A stretch of DNA of 64,000 bases from Bin87 sp965220265 (GTDB taxonomy: Bacteria; Chloroflexota; Dehalococcoidia; Lucifugimonadales; UBA3495), in contig CBDCPM010000004.1 in NCBI GenBank assembly GCA_965220265.1, positions 4,154,001-4,218,000 on the forward strand, written 5' to 3'. Shown one piece after another: positions 1 to 10,700 of the stretch (position 1 is the first letter of the stretch; each line of letters opens with the position of its first letter). The notes beneath the pieces were generated by a model that had not been told where the DNA came from, did no database searches, and saw nothing but the letters and a program-made list of their open reading frames with translations. A program made the translations under genes and the position numbers.

Positions 1-936
1 AACCGGACCAAATCTACCGCCACCAAACCGGGACGGCAAGATTGCAATCGAACCTTTCTGATCGTGCTGAACTCACGGCACGCCAGCCGCTCCAACCTCT
101 AATCTCGCCAGATCACGGCCCCCTCAGGGGCTCCGGCTCGTCCGCCAACGCCAAGGTCGGTACGCTTGACCTGTCGGCAACGCCCGACTGGATTATCTTG
201 CCAAAGGGTACAGTCGGCATTGATGAGATGGGTAACGTACGCAGTAGCATTGGTAACGCTTGGACATAACGGGTCGCCACCCCGCCGGTCCGGTTCGACA
301 CGAGCAAACTCGCCGTTCCCGCAGCGACGTGAACCACCCGGGGAATGGCAATCCAGGCCCGCCATTTCAACCACAGGCGACTCCAATCGTTCCGGCCTTG
401 GGGTCGCCCCGGCAAGAAGACCAGGTCGGGTCGAACCCAGGGTCGTCCCTTACCGCTTACGGCGTGCATAACAAACGTGAACGCACGGAATAGTCATTGC
501 TATGCGTGTTGTAGAATGTTACAAATATCAGTCGACAATCAGGCGTTGCGGGGCTTTCCGACAGAAGCTCGCCGATGCGCGCCCAGGGTGAAGAACGCGC
601 CGCATGAACGCGCCAGATGCAGGGCCCCCTCGAGATACCTTCCAGCGGGAAGGTCAAGGCCGGTTACAGGACCCTGAACACCGGCTCCCGTCCCACGCGA
701 CGGGCTACGCTGTCCTGAAGACGCAGCGGACCGGCAGCATTCCACTACTAACCGCGGAGCCGCCGGACTCCAGCAGAAGCCAGCCCGTCACCGGGGACTG
801 CGACGCCGAGGGCGGGCAGCCTCGCCAGGCGAATATTTCCACGCCGCCAGGTAAGCCCCAAACCGTGACCGGCGTTACGTACGCACCGGCATCGGCCTCA
901 AGCCCCCCCCCCCCCGACTTTTGGCCCAGTTAGGGC
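1..936. other. No recognisable gene; decayed or non-coding
   Basis: Short open frames exist on both strands, but none has a ribosome binding site, a recognisable domain or convincing codon structure. An open stretch at 604-933 is in the same frame as the decayed repeat fragment (937-1701) and the giant gene that follows, and it ends in TAG at 931-933. It may be an older part of the same decayed gene. A 13-C homopolymer lies at 903-915. Confidence 0.5.
903..915 (+). repeat. Poly-C homopolymer tract (13 C)
   Basis: Thirteen consecutive C residues lie about 20 bases before the decayed repeat-protein fragment and about 880 bases before the giant surface-protein gene. Tracts of this length are prone to slipped-strand changes and to assembly error. 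It is not placed where it would obviously switch the giant gene, which has its own ribosome binding site and start. Confidence 0.7.
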
Positions 937-1701
937 GTGGGGTGGGCCGTGATCATCTCCCGGCGGCCGGCGCCGCTCCCGCTACTGCTCATCTCCTGGG
1001 CGCACCAGCCCCAGAGCAACCCCAACGCGCCTAGCGACCTCGCCGCCGCCATAGTCGGCGGCAGCATTGCCCTGGAGTGGGAAGACCCCACCCAGCACGC
1101 CGCGTCGATTCCCGACACGCCACAGGTGGGCGAGACGCCCACGGCGGACATCCCGAAAGTTGTAGACGCCCACGCGCTGAACCACGCCGCCCTCACCTGC
1201 CATCGGGCCGTGGGCGCCGCCGCCAATGCCGGCATCCAGGACGCCACAGGCACAGCCCACTCGCTACCGGACGAAGTGGAAGATGACGGCAGGCCCAGCA
1301 AGGCGCCGGCCCCCTTCACGGACAACCGGGACGACCAAGAGGCCCTTGCCAGAGCGACGGCCGCATATCTCCTGGGGCCACGCCGAGCGCCGCCAGACCC
1401 GCAGGTGGAAGCTGGAGCCAGAAACCAGCGTGACCTTGCCGTGGTCCGGTCGCCAGCTACGCGCGGCGGTACCGCAGCACCCGCGTCCAATCCAGAAAGG
1501 CAAGCGGAAGCCGCCCGGCAACGCACAGAGCCCGCCTCCCGGAGCGACCACTGCCAGTGGGCGCGGAAGCCGGCTGCTGATCCGGGAACCTCCGTCCGTA
1601 CCGGAGCAGGGAGGAGCAGTCGAGAGATTGATGCGAGTCACGGGCAAACGCAGGCCGACTCGTCCCGAAACCCTCAAATTCCAAACGGCGACACGCCATA
1701 A
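937..1701 (+). pseudogene. Decayed fragment of a repeat-type surface protein
   Basis: The open frame starts at a GTG with no convincing ribosome binding site. Residues about 26-50 (nt 1012-1090) resemble the start of a fibronectin type III domain (NAPSDLAAAIVGGSIALEW). The next stretch carries degenerate copies of the Ig-like repeat used in the downstream giant protein: IPDTPQVGETPTADI for the usual ISGTPQVGETLTADT, GIQDATGTAHSLPDEVEDDG for the usual GATGSTYTLTDDEVGK, and FTDNRDDQEAL for FTDDAGNAETL. Key aromatic and YQW residues are lost, and the last 100 residues are low-complexity. There is no signal peptide. The most likely explanation is a decaying 3' remnant of an earlier gene of the same family, in the same frame as the downstream gene by chance or through tandem duplication. 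Confidence 0.6.
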
Positions 1702-1791
1702 CGCGAACTCGCCCGGCATCGCAGCCCGACGCCCATGACGCCGCGGCGATGCCCCCAGCAACCTGACACCGGCAATACAGTAGGAGCAACG

Positions 1792-4700
1792 ATGAACACC
1801 GGAACACCCGCCAGCGCCAACACTCCCCAGCGGCCGCCACAGCGTGCCCGCAAGGGCAGAGGCTACGCGAAGCAGTTCACCGCTGCATTGCTCGCAGCGT
1901 TCGTGCTCGCCGTCGTAGCCGGCGCCATGCTGCAGGCGGCGGCGCCCAGCGCGCTGGCTGCTCCCATAACCCTCATCAAGAACACCGGCCAGGCCACTCA
2001 CGCCACCACAGTGGTAACCCTGGGGACCGGTGCCTCGGACGACTCGAGAGCAGCCCAATCCTTCACGACCGGAACTAACACAGACGGGTACATCGTCAGT
2101 GCCATCGGCATAAAGCTGGCGACCCTATCGGACGCCACCAACGCCGGAACCGACCTGAAGCTGGAGCTCTACTCAGAGGCCAGCTCAACCCCCGATTCGG
2201 CAATTTGTACCCTCTCCGACCCGGCGACGTTCACGGCGGACGCCGTCAACGAATTCGCGGCACCAACCGGCACAGAAGCCTGCCCAAGACTGCTAAGGAA
2301 TACCGTCTACTACGTCGTGCTGGAGCGAGTGGCCACAACCACCGCCAACAGCACCGTCACGGTGAGCACGACAGCCAATAATCAGGAGGACATGGGCGGC
2401 GCCACGGGATGGTCCGTCGGCGACAACGCTCAGAAATACGCCACAGCCTGGGCCGCAGTAAGTAACAACAGCATGCAGGTCGAGGTCAAAGGAGAAGCGT
2501 TCACCAACACGGTCGCCACAGGCAAGCCTGGCATCGTGGACCAGGCCAAACCGACCGACTCCCTGACCACGGTGCGTCCAGGCATGACCCTAGAAGCAGG
2601 CATCGGAAATATAGAGGACAACGACGGCCTGACGACCCCCAACTGGATGTACCAGTGGGCCTACTATGAATATGACGGTTTTGACGAAACCATAACCGAC
2701 ATCTCTGGAGCAACAGCAAGCACATACCTTCTCGAAGAGAAGGACATAGACAAGCCACTGTTAGTCAAGGTGACCTTCACCGACGACCTCATGAACGCTG
2801 AAGGCCCGCTCGAAAGCCTAGCTACCAAGGTGGTCGGACCGCTTAACCTCATAGTTTCTAACACAGACAGAGACCCGACACTTCGGTTCGCCCTCGCGCT
2901 AACCGCGACAACGTCCAAGTTGGCCCAAAGATTGGTTGCAGCTTCGTCAGCCAGTACCTTCACCCTCGACTTCATAGAATTGCAGTTCGGCAACATAGGA
3001 AACACGGCAACCATTGGTAACGGGATCGCAGTAACCCTCAACGAGGACTCCTCCGGTTCGCCAGGAGGAGAGATATGCACCTTGGAGAACCCAGCAACCT
3101 TCTCAAGCTCAGGCGGGCACAAATTCTACGCTCCAACGGCAACAATAAGCACCCTATGCCCCAAGCTTGAGACCAGCAACACTTACCACGTAGTTGTGGA
3201 AAAGGACACGAGCTATACCGAGAACGTTACCATCAACCTCAATCTGAACAAGGGAACACACGGCGCAAGCGCCCACGATTGGACGATACCTGACGCTGCA
3301 GAACAATACACAGCATCAAGTTCAACCTGGGCAGACCACGCCCTCGATGCAGCGATGGTCATCGACGTCCGGGCCCGCCTGACCGAGTTCGAGCTCGCCG
3401 AAATCACCGAGACCGAGGTCCCCTTCGGCTGGGCCCTCACACCCACAGGCGTAACCGGCGGCCAGAAGTTCCGGCTGCTGTTCCTGACGGACGACGAAAG
3501 CCCCACCTCCACCGACATCGACGTCTACAACGCCTACGTCCAGGCCCAGGCCGCCGCCGGCCACGCCGACATCCAGGAGCACGCCAGCCAGTTCCGGGTC
3601 CTGGGCAGCACCGCCGACGATGACGCCCGCGACAACACCGAGACGACGTCCTCAGACACCGACGCACCTATCTACTGGCTGAACGGCGCGAAAGTCGCCG
3701 ACAACTACGCCGACCTGTACGACGGGACCTGGGACGAGGAGGCAAACCGCAGAACCGCCGCCGGAGACCTCTCTACGGACTCCGACATCATCTGGACCGG
3801 CAGCGACGACGACGGCACCGCGAGAACGGAGTCCAGCGTCTCCGTCGCCCTGGGCGAAACCAGCGTCAGGCAAGGAGAGATGGACAACTCCAGCTCCACC
3901 ATGAACCCCCTGTCGGCATCGACGGTAACCGCCGCAACGAACACCGCGCCCTTCTACGCCCTCTCCGGCATCTTCCGGGTGGAGCCCAACACCGAGGCCA
4001 CCATCAACCCGCTGGTCGCCGACACGCTGGCCGTCAAGAGCAACCCCAGGGTCGGTGACGAAATCTACACCGATCCCACCTCCTTCAACAGCTCGAATAT
4101 CACAGACCCCGAGGGAGTCCCCAACTCCGGGTTCCAAATCCAGTGGTTCAGGTACCATCCCGCTACCGACACCGAGACCGAGATAGAGGGCGCCACCGAC
4201 CAACCGTACTTTGTAACCCACACCGACGCGGATCACCAGCTCAGCTTCACCGTCAGTTTCACCGACAATGAGGGAAACCCCGAAGTACTCGTTTCCGAAC
4301 GCTCCGAACCAGTCCTGCCGTACGACGTCCTGCTCCGCAACAAGCCGGGCCACGACGAGGTGGCCGCGCCCCTCAACGCCACCGTCCTCCGCTACGCCCA
4401 GAAGTTCAATACAGGCCACGGGAGCAGCGGCTACCACGTGGAATCAATAGGTTTCCACCTCAGCCAGGTCGACAACCCCGCCACCGCCGGCAACCACCTG
4501 CAGGTCCGACTGCTACTGCCGGACGATGGCGGCAACCCGGACAGGGCCATCTGCACCCTGAGTGACCCCGCGACCTTCTCAGCGCCGGGCATGCACCACT
4601 TCACCAACCCGCCCGACCGTGGCAGATGCCCCAACCTGGAACGGAACACAGACTACTTTGCAGTCATCTACCGTACCGTAACCAGCGCCACCGACATCAT

Positions 4701-7700
4701 CAACGTCACGGTAACCACCGAGACCGATGAAGCGGACGCCTCCTCACAAGGTTGGACCATTGAAGATGCCAGCCTCCGCTACACCAACAACGACTGGGAG
4801 GACTCCCCGTCGTCACACCGGGCGGTGATCGAGGTCAAGGGCGACCGGGCCAGGGAGATCACCATACCCATAGACTCGCCCCTGATCCCGGACGGGCTCT
4901 CAGGAGGCAGCTTCCGGCTGATATTCATAGCCAATACCGACCCAGCAACTGGCGGGGACATACTCCGCTACCAGGCAAACCTCTCCGACGCGCTGGCCGA
5001 CGCCAGCGACGGAACACCCGAGACGCTCGCGGTGCGCCAGCTTGGGCAGCCCAAGAACAACATCAGACTAGTGGTCAGCACAGACGAAGTTGACGCCCGG
5101 GACAATACCTTCAGCACCTACACCAGCAGCCATAAGGGTGTTCCCATATTCTGGTACAAGGGCGCCGTAGTAGCCGACGACTACGAGGACTTCTACGACG
5201 GCGGCTGGCAGAACGAGAACCAACCCCGCGACTGGCACGGCGATCCGGTAACCGACCTGAACCAGGAGTACTGGACCGGCTCCGACGACGACGGCACCGC
5301 CAAGACCAGGGGCGGCGTCTCCAAGGCCCTCGGACAGAGCGCGGTGGAAGCAGGCAAGCTCAACGAAGCCGGCAGCAGCCCGCTGAGCCACGCGGCCGGC
5401 GACCCAACCGAATCCAAGTCGATGTATGCCATCACCGGAATCTTCAAAATCGAAAACCACCCGGCCGAAGGGCTCCCATCTATCACCGGCGTCCCCAGGG
5501 TGGGCGAAACCCTCACCGCGGACACCAGCGCCATCACCGACGAAAACGGCACAGACAACGCCATTTTCACCTACCAGTGGTTCAAAGTCGACGGGACCTT
5601 ATCCGGTCCCATTGCAGGAGCAACCAGCAAGACCTTCACGCCGACCGCCGACCTCGCCGGAAAACAAATTAACATCGACGTCCACATGACGGACGACCGT
5701 GGCTATGGGACCCCATTTCAGAGCGTCCTGATCGACCCAACAGAACCCATCCAACCCACGGACCTCATCGTCGAGAACACCGCGGTGGGGACGCCGACGA
5801 CCGGAGCAATACCCTCCAACTCACGACAAGCCCAGGGTTTCACCGCGTCGGGCGACGCCGACCCGTTCACCCTCACGGATGTCCACTTCAGATTCGGCGC
5901 CGTCGACGACCCGGCAGCGGCCAGCACCGAGATCACCGTTACGCTGAACGAGGACTCGTCCGGCTTTCCCGGGGACGTCCTCTGCACGCTGACCAACCCG
6001 GCCAGTATCGCCGCCGCCGCCACCTCCAGCTTCAGCGCGCCAGACTCCTGCCCGGTGCTGACACCGGGACAGAAGTACCACCTGGTCCTGGAGCGAAACG
6101 GGGGCGCCAGCGGGCAAATCGACATCTACCGGACGACAACCGACGGCCAGAACCCCGGCAGTGCACCCGGCTGGTCCCTGAATTACCCGATCAGCGTATA
6201 CAACCAAGGAAGCTGGGTAACGGCAACCTTCCAGAACAACCTGGTCATAGACATCAGGGGCACGTTCCCAACGGGGATCCAAGTACCACAGGGCTGGTCC
6301 CTCACGCCCAGCGGCCTTACAGGCGGCCAGAAGTTCCGCCTGCTGTTCATCACCCTCACCGGCCATTCGTCGGCCAACACCGACATCGAAGGCTACAACA
6401 CCTACGTCAAGAGCCAGGCCAACGCCAGCAACGCTCACATGGACATCAAGGCCTACGACTACTGGTTCCGCGTCCTGGGCAGCACCGCCGACGTGGACGC
6501 CCGCGACAACACGCGAACCAACCCCAACGACTACGCCAGCGTCCCCATCTACTGGATGGGCGGTGACAAGGTCGCCGACAACTACGGAGACTTCTACGAC
6601 GGCTCCTGGGACAACGAGGAATGGACAGGACCCACCGGCACATCACCCTCATCCACCCAGGTACTGATGTGGACCGGAAGCGAAAACAATGGCACGGAGG
6701 CAGTGCAACAAGGCGTTTCACGTGCCATGGGCTCGACGACCACAGTACGAATCGGAACCGTCAACGGCACGGGAGATCCACTCTCAGCCATAGCGCAAAC
6801 GGCAGGAACGAACCACCGATACTACGCCCTGTCCAACATCTTCGTCGCGCCCAACTCCGACGCCACCGGCCAGCCCGCCATCACGGGCACGCCCCGGGTG
6901 AACGAGACCCTCACCGCCGACACCTCGAGCATCACCGACCCCGAGGGCACGGGCAACGCCAACTTCACCTACCAGTGGATACGGATCGACGACGTGAACG
7001 CCACCGAAGGCGACATCACTGGCGCCACCGGCAGCACCTACCGACCCAAGGACGAAGACGCCGACAAGAAGCTCAAGGTCAGGATCTCCTTCACCGACAA
7101 CCAGGGCTTTGAGGAAGGCCCGCTGGTCAGCGAGCCCACCGCTACCATCGTCCCCGCCGACGTGCTGGTCAGGAACACAAGCCGGACGTCTGACAGCTCC
7201 CAAGGGCTGACCAACAGCCGCCAGCTGCGGGCGCAGGCCTTCACCACAGGTGCAGCCGAAGAGGGATACAACCTCGATGCCATCGGCTTCCTGTTCAACA
7301 ACATCGCAAGCGCCACGACAGCAGGCAGCCATTTGACCGCAACCCTGAACGAGGAGACCAGCGGCGACCCGGGCAACGTCCTCTGCACCCTGACCGACCC
7401 CACCAGTTTCACGAGTAGCGGGCTGCACAGCTTCACCGCCCCCACCTCCGGCACCCAATGCCCCACGCTGACCGCGAACACGACCTACTTTGCAGTAATA
7501 AACCGAGTAACGGTCACTTCCGACGCAATAACCCTCCAGCTCACGAACAGCTCCGGCGAAGACCCGGGCAGCGTGGCAGGATTCTCCGTCGGCAATGACC
7601 GGCACCATAGTCAAACAGGCACAACCTGGAGCGATGTCAGCGGGCAGTCCTACCAGATCGAAGTCAAGGGCGACGCAGCCACTGATGCCATCACCAGCGA

Positions 7701-10700
7701 CCACACGACCTGGGTCGACAACCGCCGGGGCGACGCCGACACCGCCTATGAGAACCTGGGCTCCTACTCCATCGCCCAGGGCTTCCGCACCGGCGACACC
7801 GTGGGCATCTACGAGGTCCACGAGATCCACATCGACTTCGACAGCGGCCAGCCCACCGGCACCGTCAAGGTCAGCATCGTCGAGTCCAACGCGCCGGGCG
7901 GCGACTGGGAATTCGCCACTCCCACCGACCTCACCAAGGGCGGAACGTACGCGCCCATCACGGTGGAAACCGGCGGCGTCCACACCTTCGCCCGGACCTC
8001 CGGCAACAGCGCCCTGAAATCCAACACCAGCTACTTCGTCGTCATCGAGTCAACCAGCAACGACCCGGCCGCCGCGGCCGTGGTCAGCATGACCGACAAC
8101 GAGGCCGAGGACTCAGGCGACGGCTGGACCGTCGACGATTACTCCCACTCCAGGGCCAAGCAGGCCAACGCCACCTGGACCAGGCAGGAGCACCAGGTGA
8201 GCCTCCGCATCTCCGGCAGCTACCGCAATGGCATCGGCACCCCCGGCGACTCCTACGCCTACGAGAGCTGCCCCGAAGTCCGGCGGGGCGAGGCCACCGG
8301 CTGCACCATACTGATTGTGGCGCCCGAACCGGCCGACCCCAGCGATCCGGCCAGCTGGCCCAAGGACACGGTCAAGTCCGGCCTGGTGCTGGACTCCGAC
8401 CTCTTCCCCGAAATCACCCAGTGGTGGACCGGCTGGTGGACCCGGGTCTACGAAACCCTGGATTTCCAGGTGTCCATGCACCCGCTGCCCACCGGCGCCG
8501 ACTACGTGACCCTGTCCTACCGCACCACCCAGGGCTCCGCCCGTGACCAGGTGGATTTCTTTGGCGACCAGGGCTCGCTCCGCTTCGACGCCAACGGCCC
8601 GCACAGCCACACCGTCAGTCTCAGGATCAAGGACGACGCCGAAGAGGACAGCGGCGAGTACATGCACTTCTCTCTGTACGACTGCAGGGACCAGAGCGGG
8701 AACTCCTGCGACCACCTCTTCGTCGACGACCACGTCAAGGGCATCATCTACAACACCGAGGAGTCAAAGGAAATCTCCTACCTGCGGGTATCCGACGTAA
8801 CCGTAACCGAGGGCGAGGGAGCCACCGCCCAGTTCACGGTCTCCCTGACCAGCCCGGTAACGGCCGGAGTCTCCTTCGAGTACACGACCGAAGACGGCAC
8901 CGCCAGGGACGGGACCGACTACACCGGCGGCAGCGGCACCGCCTTCATCGGCAACGGCGACACCAGCGTCACCATCTCGGTTGACATCGCCAATGACGAC
9001 ACGTGGACCGGCGACCGCAGCTTCACCCTGAAGATCAGCGACGCCGTCTACGCCGCCATCTCCGACGACACGGGCAAAGCCACCATCAGGGACGACGACC
9101 CGCAGCCGCTCACCGCCAGCTTCACCAACCTGCCCTCCGGACACGACGGCGAGAGCAGCTTCACCTTCAACATCAGCTTCAACCAAGACGTCGCCACCAA
9201 GTACCTGGTCATGCAGAACGACGCCATGACCGTGACCAACGGCGAGGTCACCGGCGCCGAACGAGTAAACGGAGCCCGGGACTTCTGGAAGATCACCACC
9301 CGGCCCGTTGACGGACGCGACGTGACCGTAGAGCTGCCGGCCACCACCGACTGCTCCGCCACCGGCGCAGTCTGCACCGGCGGCGACAACCCGCAGCCGC
9401 TCTCCAACGGCATCACCCACACGTTCCCAGGAACGCAGCTGAACGCCGAGTTCGAGGGATTCGACTACTACCACGACGGCAGCACGCCGATGCAGTTCCG
9501 TCTGGTGTTCAGCAAAGAGGTTGACACCACGGCAGCGGAAATCAAGGACCATGCCCTCACCGTGACCGGCGCAACCATCAACACCGTGGTCCAGAAGGAC
9601 GAGGACAGCACCCGGAGATGGAACGTCACGGTCAGGCCCGCCGGCACCGGGCCATTCGACGTGATCCTGGCCTCAGCCACCGACTGCGCCCTGGACGGGC
9701 ACATCTGCACCGCCGACGGGGAGCTGCTGGCCCGGGGAGACTGGAAGAGGAGCTCCGGCCCGCCGGTCATCTCCGTGGCCGATGCAGCCGTGACCGAAGG
9801 AGACGGCGCGCAGCTGGACTTCGCCGTAACCCTGGACCGGTACTGGTCCGGCCCGGTACCGACGGTCAGCTACGCCACATCGGACGGAACGGCGTCCGCC
9901 GGTTCGGACTACACCGCCGGCAGCGGCAGCCTCACCCTGGGGTGGATCAACACGGGCAGCCTCTCCCAGCCATGGACCCTGACGGGCACCATCACAGTGC
10001 CCGTAGCCAACGACACGGTCGTCGAGGAAACCGAGACGTTGACCCTCACCCTGTCCTCTCCGGTATGGGCCACCCTGGGCGACGCCGTCGCCACCGGAAC
10101 CATCGAGGAGGATGACGTGGCCGTGGTCCGGGAACCGGACTCCGCGCCGACGGGCCTTCCCACCATCACCGGCGCCCCCGAGGCCGACTCCGCGCTCACG
10201 GCCGACACCTCGGCCATTGACGATGCCAACGGCCTCACCGGCGTCTCGTACAGCTACCAGTGGATCGTGACCACCAGCGGCACGGACGCTGACGTAGGCG
10301 GCGCGACGGCGTCGACCTACACGCCGCGCGCCGCCCACGTGGGCAAGACCTTCAAGGTTCGCGTGTCCTTCACCGACGACGACGATTACCAGCACACGCT
10401 GACCAGCGAACCGACTACTCCCATCACGCGGAACACCGACGCAATCGTGTGGTCCGCCGATATGCTGGTAGTTGAATACACCGCCGTCTCCATCGGCGCC
10501 GCCAGCGCCGACCTGTTCTCCAACATCGGCGGCGCCGGGAACCTCCAGATCAAATCCCTCTGGTCACACGTACCCGACAAAGACCTACGCCTGGCGTTCA
10601 CCGACACCTTCGACGACGCCGAGGACCACAGCATCATCGTCGGCGACATCACCCTGGAGTTTCCAGCCGGCAGCTCAGGCGAGCAGAGCTTCAAGTGGAC

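Noticed and set aside
3652..4437. Long minus-strand open frames inside the giant surface gene (also at 6784-7983, 8113-9552 and 12187-13104)
   Set aside because: They are low-complexity mirror frames of GC-rich repeat DNA, have no ribosome binding sites and match no family.
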